Shown: positions 1 through 10,109, numbered from the stretch's first letter. The stretch: 64,000 nt of DNA from Leishmania infantum JPCM5 (GCF_000002875.2 NC_009401.2:385843-449842), one strand, 5' to 3'. The notes: generated by a model from the letters alone, not told the origin. Program-made: numbers and translations.

Positions 1-733
1 TTGTCGCTCGTGGATCTCCGCCGGGGGAGGCTACGGACGTCGTGCTGCCACCAGCACTGCCGCTGTACCCGTGCAAGTGCAGCTCGCCGCGGCACGCAGA
101 CGCCATCTGGTGGATCAGTCGAGCACATTGGTCTCTATCTTGGGTGATGGCGGATGCTTGACACGCACCAGCCACAGAAGGCAGGCGCCTCGCGGCGCCC
201 TGGAACAGGACACTAGGACTGCAGCGCTGATTGCTTCCTGCACCGCCACTGTAGTGGGCGGTCGAGGAGACAACAAGACCGCTGCTGCCGGTGCTGGCTG
301 CGTAGCCGCCGACAGCCAAAGGTGGGGTGGCCCCAGATGGCGAGTGTGTTCCGGTGTTGGACGGGCTGCGGTTCCGGAAGGGCACTTGTGTATTACCACT
401 GCTAGCTGCCGCGTCCTGCTGAAGAACAATATCGAACTGATCTAGCTCCCCCTCCTCTGACGCAATACCTGGAATCATTCCGGCATGTGCGTTGGCTGCG
501 TCGTGCAGCGTGGGCTCCTCAACGGCAGCTATCGAAGATGCTGTCGCATGAGGAGGTGCAGGCGGCCGCGGCGAGGTCATCAGCCGCGACACATTGGCAC
601 TAAGGTTGCTGCTGCCATTCATGCTTGCGCCTCCAGTGAAGTGACGCGCGTACACGCTGTCGGCGTTGAACTCGATTGGCGAGGAGGGTTGCCCGGCACT
701 GCTGCGGTGCAGCGCCGCATCAACGCCGTCCAT
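1..733 (-). CDS. Hypothetical Ser/Ala/Gly-rich protein, N-terminal part only
   Basis: The minus-strand frame is open from an ATG at 733-731 to the left window edge, so about 244 residues are visible and the C-terminus is missing. It begins MDGVDAALHRSSAGQPSSP. It is dominated by Ser, Ala, Gly and Pro, with one acidic patch (EEGELDQFDIV) near residue 100. I see no signal peptide, membrane helix or recognisable domain in this part; the fold, if any, must lie beyond the edge. I chose this ATG because it is the first in the frame after a non-coding, T/A-run-containing leader. It is the last visible member of the minus-strand cluster. I do not recognise the family. That it is coding is inferred from the long open frame and the abrupt change to microsatellite-rich DNA just upstream of the ATG. 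Confidence 0.6.
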   Translation of the reverse strand, partial: MDGVDAALHRSSAGQPSSPIEFNADSVYARHFTGGASMNGSSNLSANVSRLMTSPRPPAPPHATASSIAAVEEPTLHDAANAHAGMIPGIASEEGELDQFDIVLQQDAAASSGNTQVPFRNRSPSNTGTHSPSGATPPLAVGGYAASTGSSGLVVSSTAHYSGGAGSNQRCSPSVLFQGAARRLPSVAGACQASAITQDRDQCARLIHQMASACRGELHLHGYSGSAGGSTTSVASPGGDPRAT

Positions 734-1485
734 GGCTAGCGCTCTTCAGTTTTTTTTTTCGTGGTTCCACTGTTGCTCAACGTCTTTTTGCACACACACA
801 CGCACTCACAGACAGACGGACAAGCGATGCGTGCCTGTCTGTGCGCGAGTACGTCTGTATTCGCTTATAGTCGGAGGAGGAGAGAGATGTTTAGCGCGCT
901 GTGTACACACACACACAGACGAAAAAGGAGGACCTTTGCCGAACACCGACGAGGGATATGTGCTTGAGGCTTTGGCCTTTTTTTTGTGTTGTTGTGAGGG
1001 AGGATGGGTGAGTGGGAAATACCGACGAGGCTGAGAGCGTTTCGCGAGGGAGCGAGCGAGCCTAGAAAGGCATAAAGTGGAGGCGCCGGTGAAATGGGAG
1101 AGATGAAGGCGAGGGAGCGGAGATCGAGTCAAGCCGAGGGTTTTGACGCAGCCTTTCCAGGAACCCTTACCCCCCAAGAAAAAAAAAAGACGAGACCAAG
1201 AAGCAACGGACAAGGCGGAACACCAACGCCGACGAGAGCGAACAGTTCAAAGAAGATACATACAGGAAACACACACACACACACGCACACAGACTGAGAG
1301 AGAGAGGAAGGAGAGAGAAGGCAAGCGCAGCGAGCAAAGAAAGCGTAGGGAGGGGCGAAAGAAAACGAAACCAAAAGATACAGTAGTAATGGTCGCGGTA
1401 GTGGTAGTAGTAGTAGCAATGGCAAACGAGAGAGGAAGGGGAGGAGGGGGGGAGGAGGAAGGAGCGACGAAGGCACTGGTATGCG

Positions 1486-1512
1486 CACACACACACACAC
1501 ACACACACACAC
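1486..1512. repeat. (CA)n microsatellite
   Basis: Thirteen or so uninterrupted CA units lie in the intergenic region, followed about 75 bases later by a TA repeat (1587-1606). Confidence 0.95.
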
Positions 1513-1586
1513 CAGCGAAAGGACGAAGAAAAAAGGAGAGGGCACCCAGAAAGCGAGAGAGAGAGACAGAGTACAAGAGGTGTGGT

Positions 1587-1606
1587 TATATATATATATA
1601 TATATA
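1587..1606. repeat. (TA)n microsatellite
   Basis: Ten TA units in a row, intergenic and not inside any gene. Confidence 0.95.
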
Positions 1607-3289
1607 CCTGTGTGTATGTAGGCTGTCGTTTCGAAAGGGCAAGGAGGAACAGAGGCAAAAAGAGAAAGGGCACAGAGACGACGCAGCTCACACCTGGTAG
1701 AGAGAGGAGGGAGGGAGTGTGTTTGTGTGCCAACGTATAGGTGTATGCGAGCTTGCTTGCGACGAGGAAAAATGCGGAGGGGAAGGCCAGCGACGGAAAC
1801 ACGAGGCAAAGAGAGAAGGAGCGGGGGAGGTTGTTGGCAGTGTACACGCCCCCATGCACAGAGGCAGCCAGACGTGTAGACCCGTGCGTATGTGCGTGTG
1901 TATGTATGTGCTGAGGCTCCTACTTGTCCCTCTTCTCTTACTTTTTGATGTGCTGCCTCTCACCCCTTTCTTCTTTGGCTTTTAATAGGACAAGAAAAAG
2001 AAAAAGAGAAGGAGTGAGAGACAAAAAAAATAAAAGGGGTGGGGGCGAGAGAGTCGAGGGTACGCGTGTGCCTGTACACACGCTCGTGAGCGTATGCGGA
2101 GGTGTGAGCGAGTCGAAGCAGTGCAGCAATGTTACACGGACCCTCTCCGCCGCGCTACTGCTGAAAGCGCAGAGGGAGAGCGTCAGAGGCTTGTGTGTAA
2201 TGTGTGAGCGAAAAGAGAGAGACCCCTCGAAAAAAGAACGCACACGCACACACGCTGAGATCCAGCGTATTCGGAGGAGATCGTTCAGCAGCAGCCGCAC
2301 AACAGCACAGAAGACGAGGAAAAGAAAACGAGCTCGAAACAAAATGGTGTATGCCGCCTTTTGCCCTATTTTTGTGTTGCTGTGGTGTGCCTGTTGTAGT
2401 TTCTTTCGTTGCACTGACGCGCCACCAGCCTCTTTCCCTGTCTGTCTGTGTGCCGTCTGTGTTTGCGTTTCCAAAAGGAGAGAGATGTGCGAGAGGGAAG
2501 AGAGGGGGGGGCGCAAGGGGTCACACAAATTCAACCGCTGGCTCTTGTTCACCTTCTGCTGGTCGAAGGTTTTTATTTTATTTTTTCGTACACCGCTGTA
2601 TCACCACCTCCCCCATGACCACGTAGAGTGGAGTATGTGCGTATGTGCATGTGCGTGGGCAGGCGCATACCACGCGGAGATGCAGGAAACGGAGATGAGA
2701 GAAGGGGAGAGAGCGTATTTGGGAGGAGGGAAGGGGGAGCGGCTAAGCGAGGGAGGTGCGTCATCGCAGAAGACGTATCACGTGCCTGCCCATGCCCTTT
2801 AACTCACACACACGCAGACATGTAGCAAGTAAACCAGGAGGGAGATGGGGTGGGGAAAGGGGAAGACCTCCTCCTACCCTCCTTCCGCCAACATCGCATG
2901 TGACACCTGTAGTATCCATACGTGTGACGACCACGTGCGCCCCCATGCCTTTTATTCTGTTTAACAGGCTCTCTCTTGGTCCGTCGTATGGGTGCGTTCA
3001 ACGTTTTTTTGTTCTCCCTTGTCTTGGTGGGCCGTCCATTCCATCTACCTGCTCTCGGCACACTGGCGGGTTGGGACGGGGTGCGGCTGTGCAGAAGTTG
3101 GCCACGACGGCAATGCGCCGTCCTAAGCTTTCCCCCCTCTGAGTACACATCTCCGCCTGCAGCGAGCAAAGACAAAAAGAAGGGCGATAGTAAACACAAC
3201 CACATTGCTCTGGTTGAAGGGGGTGGGTGAGGGCGGGAACAGGTCAGGAAGCGCCACACACACACACACACACCTGCATCCACCAGTCG

Positions 3290-5155
3290 TCACGACTGCT
3301 GCTGCTGCTGCTGCGTTGTGTCTTCGAACCAGCTCAGCGTTGTTGCTGCCGGTTCCCGCGGTGGTGCGCCGCCGTCGCCATCGGTACAAGCAAACGAGGA
3401 CGAGACGTGACCAGCTACCATACCTGATGTCGAGGACGGGGCTGAGGAGCAGCCTGTTGGTCCCACATCCTCGAAGATGCGCAGCGCGCTCGTTGGCGGT
3501 TGCTGCAAGGGCTGTGTGCCTGCAGTATACCACAGCGGAGTGCTTGACTTAGGTGCCGCTGTGGAGACAGAAGACGCTCTCGTCGCCTCTGTGCGTGCTC
3601 GTGGGTGGTGTGGCTGAAGACTACCACCAATACATCGGGTGCTGTTTCGATTCTGCCAAACGGTTTCGTCGCGCCTGGTCGCCGATGGGGACGCCCTCCC
3701 GTCAGCCCCTTTCGTGGGAGACTCCGGCGATGCGGCTGCAGGCGCCATCTGCTGAAGGGGAAGTGCCGGAGAAAGTTGTAGTGCCGCCAGCAGCGTCTCT
3801 GTTGTCGGCGCGAGAAGCGCGGCAGCAGAGGGCCTCGTGGCACTCCGGTAACTTGCAACGACCTCCTTTACGGCCTCGTCCACATCGAAGCCGCCGCCGC
3901 CAAGTCCTGCCTCGACAGTGCGGTTCGCTGCAACAAACTGGTGAGAGACACGAAGCACCTCTAGCCACACCGGATCCCGTCGAATACGCGAGGTACCCAG
4001 CACAGTAGCCGTGCCATGTGGATGGCTTTCCGACGGCGGTGCGGCTCGCACGCCGCCTCGACGCACACGTGGGAGGTCGATGAAGGTGAGAAACCCGTGT
4101 CCCTTCGCACATTTGTCCAGGGCCACAAACTTTGTGGATGCCGCCGCTGTCGCTGCCATCGTCTCCGTTGCGCCCGCGCTTGGATGCTCGACGGTGGCTT
4201 CGAAGTAGCAGTGAAGGTGCGCGGCAAACCAGTAGGGTGCCTTTGCCTCCTGCAGCAGGCGCATGGTGTACGGGTTTCCCAGGGCGTGGCGGCGGATGTC
4301 ATCCTTGAAGTACGGCTTGAAGCGCAGCAGCTGCGCCTCGTCGCCGTAGCCGGTGATGCCAACGGGCCAGTCGTGGGAGAGAAAGAGATCGACCATCGGC
4401 GGCGACGCCGCGGGCGACGTGGCTGAGGTTGTCTTGGTCGCCTCAATTGTGCTGTTGCTGCGTATTTTCTGGGTGGCGCGCAGGTAGGCGTGCAGCTTCG
4501 CGACCTCGATCCGCCGCACGTGATAGGCGGACTTTTTGGCCACTGGGTTCACAGCGTACGGCCGGGGTGGATACGGGCGATCGTAGTCTGGATCCTTGAA
4601 GATGCCGCTAAGCCCTGCGATGGTGAGACAGTTGTCCACGGTGACGACAGAGGAATGACCTAGATAGAAGACGTTCGGCGCCACAAAGCCACCGTAGCTC
4701 TCCTGCGCCAGGAGGTCAGAGTTCTCGTGGTTGCCGCCTACAAAGATGGTCAAATACGGTGCTAATGTTTGCGCCTTGTGCCCGGTGAACGCGCCCGACA
4801 CGTCGGCATAATACTTGTGGAAGTCACCGAGTACCTTGTACTTGTCCGGCACTGCCATGCTGTCCATGTCTCTGGCCGTCCGCACGGCCTGGAAGTCACC
4901 GCAGCAGAGCAGCACGTCGATCCGCTTGCCAGTTTGTCGCTCGTGCTCGCTGCAGGAGTCGTAGATGCGGTCAAGCTCTCCGTGACAGCACCCTTGCACC
5001 GCAATGTGGTAGAAGCGCTCATTCCACGAGCCTGACGGAGACGCTGACGTGGTCGTGGCTGTTTCCGACTGACCTGACGTCGGCGCTGCAGGACTGGGGA
5101 AAGTGCCATCCCCACTCGCCTTCAGCGTGGCGAAGATTTTGTGCGCTAGCGACAT
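3290..5155 (-). CDS. DBR1: RNA lariat debranching enzyme DBR1
   Basis: A 621-residue metallophosphoesterase that hydrolyses the 2'-5' branch of intron lariats. In trypanosomatids the main substrate should be the Y-branched intermediates released by spliced-leader trans-splicing. Visible motifs in order: GCCHGELD (residues 55-62, Cys/His metal ligands typical of DBR1), CCGDFQA (84-90), GGNHE (140-144), YGGFVAPNVFYLG (154-166), GLSGI (181-185), LSHDWP (259-264) and AHLH (312-315). All are catalytic or metal-binding blocks of the family and all are intact. The N-terminus has about 45 extra residues before the fold. The C-terminal third (after about residue 450) is Ser/Ala/Pro-rich and ends in a run of six Gln encoded by a CAG tract, so the protein is longer than animal or yeast DBR1 cores. 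The ATG at 5155 is the first in frame. Nuclear location is inferred from function. Confidence 0.93.
   Translation of the reverse strand: MSLAHKIFATLKASGDGTFPSPAAPTSGQSETATTTSASPSGSWNERFYHIAVQGCCHGELDRIYDSCSEHERQTGKRIDVLLCCGDFQAVRTARDMDSMAVPDKYKVLGDFHKYYADVSGAFTGHKAQTLAPYLTIFVGGNHENSDLLAQESYGGFVAPNVFYLGHSSVVTVDNCLTIAGLSGIFKDPDYDRPYPPRPYAVNPVAKKSAYHVRRIEVAKLHAYLRATQKIRSNSTIEATKTTSATSPAASPPMVDLFLSHDWPVGITGYGDEAQLLRFKPYFKDDIRRHALGNPYTMRLLQEAKAPYWFAAHLHCYFEATVEHPSAGATETMAATAAASTKFVALDKCAKGHGFLTFIDLPRVRRGGVRAAPPSESHPHGTATVLGTSRIRRDPVWLEVLRVSHQFVAANRTVEAGLGGGGFDVDEAVKEVVASYRSATRPSAAALLAPTTETLLAALQLSPALPLQQMAPAAASPESPTKGADGRASPSATRRDETVWQNRNSTRCIGGSLQPHHPRARTEATRASSVSTAAPKSSTPLWYTAGTQPLQQPPTSALRIFEDVGPTGCSSAPSSTSGMVAGHVSSSFACTDGDGGAPPREPAATTLSWFEDTTQQQQQQS
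3297..3314 (-). repeat. CAG repeat encoding poly-Gln at the DBR1 C-terminus
   Basis: On the plus strand this reads as consecutive CTG triplets, ending two codons before the DBR1 stop. It gives six Gln followed by Ser. A (CA)n tract at 3254-3272 follows directly in the 3'UTR. Confidence 0.9.
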
Positions 5156-5956
5156 ATTGCCCTCTGACGAAACAGAGAACAGACCATGCTAGGACAGCGT
5201 CGTTCTAACTGCGTACGCGCACGATGATTCCGTTTTTCCGCCACGGAAGCGTGAGGGAGAGCAACGCATGCGCGTAGAGAGAAGGAGGGAGAGGAAGAGT
5301 TGCAGTGACGCGTGAGCGGCTCTCGTAGTATGCTACTGTCCTATATACTCTGAAGGCTGCTGAGTGTACGCAGAAGGAGCGAGAGAGGGCAAATCCTTGC
5401 AATCGAGGCAGAATCCTGAGTGTTGCTATCAGTTGCGACTACGCAAAAGCTCAGAAGGTGAGGTGGGGTGGGAAAAGGGTAAGAGAGAAGGTACGATATC
5501 AACACCGACCTTCACGCTAGACTCACCATGTTGCATGCGCTCTCGTGCGGTAATCTTTCTCCTCTACAACAATGTCTGCGTCCAGCACTTCTCCCTTTCA
5601 TTTTTTTGTGGGTGGTAGTGGTTGTGGTTGCACGACTTTATCGGGTTAAACTCGTCATGTGAAAAACTGCCTTAGAAGGAAAACACACACACATACAGAA
5701 AACAGCAACCACAACAAGAGCCACAGCCGAAAAAAGACGGCGATTAATAACGTGCCTTGTATTCCTTCCCTCCCTCTCCCCGCACCCATGCGGTAGCCCA
5801 CAATGTAGAGATATACACAGCAGAAGGGGGAGAGGGGAGAAAAGTGGTGGAGAGGAGTCTTGATTTTCTCACACAGCACCGCGTGCCCCTTGCGGCACTC
5901 AGACAACTCGTAAAAACAGAAAACAACAACGCCCGCGCTGAAACACATACACCGTT

Positions 5957-5999
<43 letters not shown>

Positions 6000-6053
6000 T
6001 GCAGAGGGAAGGAAACGAAAGGTGAGGGAGGTGCACTGGAGGAGAAACGCGGT
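5156..6053. other. Intergenic region between DBR1 and the ATP10-like gene
   Basis: About 900 bases with no gene. It contains the longest CA tract of the left half (5958-5995), which is (TG)n in the 3'UTR of the minus-strand ATP10-like gene. Purine-rich plus-strand stretches around 5260-5300 and 5360-5500 are pyrimidine tracts on the transcribed strand and probably serve DBR1 trans-splicing. Confidence 0.8.
5958..5995. repeat. (CA)n microsatellite in the ATP10-like 3'UTR
   Basis: Nineteen uninterrupted CA units, about 60 bases past the stop codon of the gene to its right on the minus strand. Confidence 0.95.
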
Positions 6054-7763
6054 CTACTTGGGTGCCTTGAGGTACTCTGACTCCAGCTGCCGTAAAAGCG
6101 AAGGGAACACAGCCTTCTCATCCGCATCGGGGAGACCACCGCTGAGCCACCGGACGACGCCTTCATGGTCTACCAGCATCACATGCGGCAGAAGATAGTT
6201 GCGCAAGCCCAGCGTAGCGTAGAACGGCTCCAGTAGCTGGCTGCCAACAAATGTGGAAGAGGCTATCAGGGCATTTTTGATCTCGTCTATGGATGGCTGC
6301 TCTCCAGATTCCGAAACTGTTGTTTGAGAAAGTGATTTGGCGAATCGGCTCACGTACAGACGCTGCACCCAGCGGTACTTGTAGACGTCAGCACTACGCA
6401 GCGAAATCACATCGATCGGCATCGACCGCGACGATGAAGCGGCACGAGCAACGCTGCCGTCTTTCCCTGTCGGGCCCGATCTGGAGACGCCGCTCGTTGC
6501 TGTGCCCGCCTCTTGGGCTGAGGGGAAGATATACGGCAGGAGTCCTGGGCAGGTCGTGGCGTAGGCAAGCCGGCGCCAATGTATGTCGGCCTGAGAGCCG
6601 AACTTCTGCCCCAGTTGGGAGAAAATGACTACAGCTGGCCGACGAAACATGGAGGGTGTCATCGTAGTGAACAACTCACTGGCCTTCGCGTTGTACGACT
6701 TACCGGCGCTGCCTCTCGCCTCTTGCACTGTCATAGATGGGAAATACGAGGCAAAAGGCCATGAGCTATGGCTGACAGACAGAAGTGTGGCCAGCTTCGA
6801 TGTGGCAGCTGCGCTGAACGTGTTGGGAGAGCAAAACTGACGCATGTGTGCGCAACGAACGTGAGGAAACGTAGAGCTGATTTGAAACTGCAGGCCCTGC
6901 TGATTCAGCGCTACCGTCGAACCCCCCCGCTCCGCGAGATCGCCTTGCGCAGACGCTCCGACAGAAGGTGCAGGCTTGATCGACGAAGACGTCGAGGGCC
7001 TTTGTCGTGACGCGGTGCGCCGCTTGCGCGACAGAAACGGTGGGCCGCGCATCAGCTTGCTGTCTTGAATGATCTTGAGCTCGTTTGTGGCGTGCTCGTT
7101 GAAGTAGCGCAGCATTCGCTCCAGTTCATTGTCTACAGCGAAATCCATTCCGTATCGGAAGTACTTCAGCACCAGAAAAACATCGCGAGACAGAATCGGC
7201 TTGTCAAGATCCATCCCGACATCGCGAAAGATCAGCATCTTAGAGCGCTCTGCTTTGATTTTGGCCTCGATCCTTTTGCGTCGCTCCTCAGCTGCCGCAT
7301 TGTAGGTCGGAAACGATGGCAGCCGCGAGTCCGACTCCATCTTGGATAGCTTCTGAAGAAACGGGTTAGAGGCACCCTCTTTCGCGTCGCATTGGCTCTC
7401 GAAATTCGCCTTACCGGACACATCGAACTTTGTGTTAACCTTCTTTCCAGCAAGATCGGTGGTGCTCGCGGAACCATCGCCCTGCTTTTCAGAGCCGTTA
7501 CTCGAGGGGTTCGGCTCCTCGAAGAAATTGGTTTTACCGGGGCGGCGCGGCAACGCTGGAGGAGCCTCCTTCTCCTCTGCAAGAGCCCGCTTTCGCATAT
7601 CTTTCTGTAGCTGCCGTAGCACTACAGAAGGGTCCTCATCTTCTATGCAACCTCCGCTGCTGCTGGTGCTCTGAGTACTCGCTTTCCGCAGCGTCAGCAA
7701 GATGGCTGTGGAGTAGCCCACCTCACTTCTCGAGTGAAACAGGGGCTGTAGACGCCGCTGCAT
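6054..7763 (-). CDS. ATP10-like mitochondrial F1Fo-ATPase assembly protein
   Basis: A 569-residue protein. The N-terminus (MQRRLQPLFHSRSEVGYST) is rich in Arg, Ser and Leu and lacks acidic residues, which suits a mitochondrial presequence. The C-terminal 200 residues resemble the ATP10 family, a thioredoxin-like inner-membrane protein that helps assemble the Fo sector. The block SMFRRPAVVIFSQLGQKF matches the strand-helix start of that fold, and HVMLVDHEGVVRWLSGG near the C-terminus matches the family's closing motif (VxLVDxxxxVRWxxxG). The first 300 residues form a long, partly charged extension (a KIEAKIKAERSKM stretch, then DVGMDLDKPIL), so the protein is larger than yeast ATP10. I rely on the end motifs only, so the assignment is moderate; a mitochondrial thioredoxin-like protein of another family is the alternative. 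The ATG at 7763 is the first in frame. Confidence 0.55.
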   Translation of the reverse strand: MQRRLQPLFHSRSEVGYSTAILLTLRKASTQSTSSSGGCIEDEDPSVVLRQLQKDMRKRALAEEKEAPPALPRRPGKTNFFEEPNPSSNGSEKQGDGSASTTDLAGKKVNTKFDVSGKANFESQCDAKEGASNPFLQKLSKMESDSRLPSFPTYNAAAEERRKRIEAKIKAERSKMLIFRDVGMDLDKPILSRDVFLVLKYFRYGMDFAVDNELERMLRYFNEHATNELKIIQDSKLMRGPPFLSRKRRTASRQRPSTSSSIKPAPSVGASAQGDLAERGGSTVALNQQGLQFQISSTFPHVRCAHMRQFCSPNTFSAAATSKLATLLSVSHSSWPFASYFPSMTVQEARGSAGKSYNAKASELFTTMTPSMFRRPAVVIFSQLGQKFGSQADIHWRRLAYATTCPGLLPYIFPSAQEAGTATSGVSRSGPTGKDGSVARAASSSRSMPIDVISLRSADVYKYRWVQRLYVSRFAKSLSQTTVSESGEQPSIDEIKNALIASSTFVGSQLLEPFYATLGLRNYLLPHVMLVDHEGVVRWLSGGLPDADEKAVFPSLLRQLESEYLKAPK

Positions 7764-8361
7764 CTGTGCGCTTTATAGAGTTTTCTGAAGCACGTGTGCG
7801 TGTGTGTGAAAGTTAATGAGAAGGGGGGAGAGGACGAAGCTGAGAAGATAGCGTGGCTGCGACAGCAAACGGGGAAAGAGGCTGCCACGATGACAGGAGA
7901 GTTGGTGCCGAAACGTCTGCGGCTCACAGCTATTATCATCAGCCCAACTTGCTCGAAAGAAGTGAGGGCTGAGCAGCTACTAAGCCGAGAAGTCCACCCA
8001 CAGAAAAAAAAAGGCTGCATCACTAGGCGCTTACAAGAAAAAAAAAGTACATTCCAATAGGTTTTGCATGAAACTTTGCTTGTTGTTGCGACATTTTACT
8101 TTTAAGCTTTTTCTTGTAGGCGCTTTACCGCGAGGACACAGGAATTTCTCCTGACATTGCGCTGTTTACCCGTTAGCTTCGTTTGACAAGCAAGAAGAGC
8201 AAGAATGAGCACGAGGATGAGAAGCTACCGAATGCTTTTCAGCAGCAAACGGCGTCTCGGGGTTCTGCAAGAAAAAAAAAGCATATGATCTTTGCCGAGG
8301 AGCTGATGGCTATGGCGCGCACCAGAGGGGTCTATGCAAGCGAGCAGTCGATCTGAAGGCG
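7764..8361. other. Intergenic region between the ATP10-like and small basic genes
   Basis: About 600 bases with A-runs on the plus strand (T-runs on the transcribed strand) at 8007-8016, 8038-8046 and 8271-8280, usable as trans-splicing tracts. No gene is seen. Confidence 0.75.
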
Positions 8362-8715
8362 CTACTTTTCGCTCTTTCTGCGAGCTTTATCAGCATGGAG
8401 TCGGCGAACATTCTTCACAGCTCCCATGATCTGCTTTCGGAGATGCTTGAGACCCTTCTCACGCTTATTTACTACGTGTGCAAACTGAATCGAAGCGATC
8501 TCCTGAGCAAGATTCTTCGGGGCATGCTTCTCTGGCTTCGCGAGCCCTAGCGACTCCTCTAGTTGCGCCTGCTCGCTATTGCGATTGAGGAACTTCTGGC
8601 GCTTGCGTTGACGGGTTCCGCGGAGGCCTTTGGGTGTTTTCTTGCCAGCATTGCCGGCCTGAGCGTGTGTGACGATGGCAACACTTTTGGCTCCGCGTCC
8701 GAAACCTCGACCCAT
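8362..8715 (-). CDS. Small basic conserved-looking protein (117 aa)
   Basis: A Lys/Arg-rich protein with no membrane helix. I place the start at the internal ATG (8715), giving MGRGFGRGAKSVAIVTHAQ; an upstream in-frame ATG at 8760 would add 15 hydrophobic residues (MLSLRVDLVVFPSCA) that look like translated leader. The N-terminal half has a GK/R-rich segment (GLRGTRQRKRQKFLNRN), and the C-terminal half is predicted helical and charged (ASIQFAHVVNKREKGLKHL, then KQIMGAVKNVRRLHADK). Composition fits a nucleolar or ribosome-associated RNA-binding protein, but this is inference from charge alone and I do not recognise the family. Confidence 0.7.
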   Translation of the reverse strand: MGRGFGRGAKSVAIVTHAQAGNAGKKTPKGLRGTRQRKRQKFLNRNSEQAQLEESLGLAKPEKHAPKNLAQEIASIQFAHVVNKREKGLKHLRKQIMGAVKNVRRLHADKARRKSEK

Positions 8716-9674
8716 GGCACAAGAGGGGAAAACTACTAGATCTACTCTAAGTGATAGCACAAAAATAAATCATAAGGACGAGGTGAGTAACAGGATAGGC
8801 AGAACGAAGTCAAGATTCAAGCCAGAATCAGATGGATTTCAGCACCGTTGCGGCCTTTGGACCAGCTTTGCATGGCTGCTGCCAATGAGCTGCCACGAGT
8901 TCGCCCACCGGTACAGTTCTTCGCTTGGGGTAGAAGTCACGGGCAACACTGATGGCCAGAGCGTGCACTTTTGTCATCCTTCTATTACCATATCTTTTTT
9001 TTTTTCTCAAGAGATATACACATAGATTTTTTTTTTCACAACCCAAAGGAGGTAGACCGCATAAAAAAGGAGAAGGTGACAAAAGAATATATATATATAC
9101 TCACGTCAACGATAAAAAAAAACGCTCAGCATGCAACGGTTACTTGCCACAGCCGTGAGCAGCTTCGTGAAGGTACTGCTTCGCCCATCCAGTACAGTTC
9201 ATCCCGGTTCTTTTGCACCTAATGGCTGCCGGCGAAGTGGCCTACATAGGTTATCACATGGATTGAGTAGAAAGACCTAATGGTGCTCACCTTTGCACAA
9301 TACACAAAGAACCATCACGCATGCATGCAGATGGGCAATAAGGGTGACGGAGACAGTCCTAAAAAAAGCAGGATAGGTAGCACTAACCTCATAATGTATG
9401 AAGAGTAGGTTTTCACAGAGGGACGAAAAAAAGAGGAAGAAAGATGAGGGGAGAACAGAGAGCACAAGAAAGCGTAAAAAGAGAAAGCAAAGTGAGACAG
9501 CTGCATGCCCAACCTCGATTGGGCGCAGGCAAGCACAAGCAATAAAACTACAACTCCAGCGCGTAAACGGTACCAACAATGAGTTCCAAAAGCTGAAGCA
9601 AAATGCACAATAAAGGAAGCAATGTAAAAAAAAAAGTATGAATGAGTCTCTTTTCCGCGAGCGCACTCCGTCCG
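8716..9674. other. Intergenic region between the two small minus-strand genes
   Basis: About 960 bases without a supported gene. T-runs on the plus strand at 8995-9006 and 9026-9036 are A-rich on the transcribed strand. A purine-rich plus-strand block at 9415-9500 is a pyrimidine tract on the transcribed strand. No RNA gene is recognised. Confidence 0.7.
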
Positions 9675-10109
9675 CTAGTAGACTTGACCATACCCTCGAT
9701 TTGAATGCCCCTGATGCTGCTGGTGTATATACTGCGGGCCTGGCGTGTACTGTTGACCCTGCGGGTACTGCTGCATATCGTTGTAGTTTTGCGTGTACGG
9801 AGCCTGCCGCACGCCGCCGTATCCCGGGTCGCTGCCCATCGGCATCTGATCTGCATCATTCCCCGACTCGTTTGCCTCCTGCTGGCGAAACGACCTGGAG
9901 CGTTTCGCATTGCCATTACTGTTTTGTAAGCTTGCCGATGCTCGCATGCTACCGCGAATCGAGTGGATGCTCTTCGGCCGAGCATACTTTGGGTTCGGGT
10001 TGTCGTAGTACTCGTGGGTGACCAGACGTTCCTTTTCCTTGTTGAAGAGCTTTTCGGTCTTGGTGGTAACACTCCCCCACCACATCGCGAACTTGGTACT
10101 GAACGACAT
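9675..10109 (-). CDS. Small protein with Gln/Tyr/Gly-rich low-complexity tail (144 aa)
   Basis: Starts at the ATG 10109-10107 (MSFSTKFAMWWGSVTTKTEK). The frame is open for 71 more codons upstream, but those translate to untypical Ser/Phe/Arg-rich sequence and are taken as 5'UTR. The first 50 residues look folded or peptide-motif-like (MWWGSVTTKTEKLF, then VTHEYYDNPNPKYARP). A Ser/Arg-rich linker follows, and then a tail with many Gln, Tyr, Gly and Pro residues (NYNDMQQYPQGQQYTPG), which has the character of prion-like domains. It is the first gene of the minus-strand cluster, next to the strand-switch region. Family unknown. Confidence 0.75.
   Translation of the reverse strand: MSFSTKFAMWWGSVTTKTEKLFNKEKERLVTHEYYDNPNPKYARPKSIHSIRGSMRASASLQNSNGNAKRSRSFRQQEANESGNDADQMPMGSDPGYGGVRQAPYTQNYNDMQQYPQGQQYTPGPQYIHQQHQGHSNRGYGQVY

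Larger units (their letters stand above)
734..3289. other. Intergenic region, 5'UTR of the left-edge gene and 3'UTR of DBR1
   Basis: No credible gene is visible in about 2.55 kb. The plus strand is purine-rich (long GA/GGA stretches between 1290 and 2800), which is polypyrimidine on the transcribed minus strand, as expected for trans-splicing signals of the left-edge gene. It also holds CA repeats (about 790-800, 908-918, 1269-1282, 1486-1512, 3254-3272) and a TA repeat at 1587-1606. The open frames here translate to low-complexity Arg/Glu or Ser/Leu/Pro strings and are not genes. Confidence 0.8.

Noticed and set aside
5958..5995. CRISPR-like or satellite array
   Set aside because: It is a simple dinucleotide repeat without spacers; nothing in this eukaryotic window resembles a CRISPR array.
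8716..8760. 15-residue N-terminal extension of the small basic protein
   Set aside because: It is hydrophobic and unlike the rest, while MGRGFGRG is a natural start. I cannot fully exclude it.
9131..9280. 49-codon plus-strand frame that looks like a mitochondrial presequence
   Set aside because: It lies on the wrong strand within the minus-strand cluster, is very short and has no supporting context.
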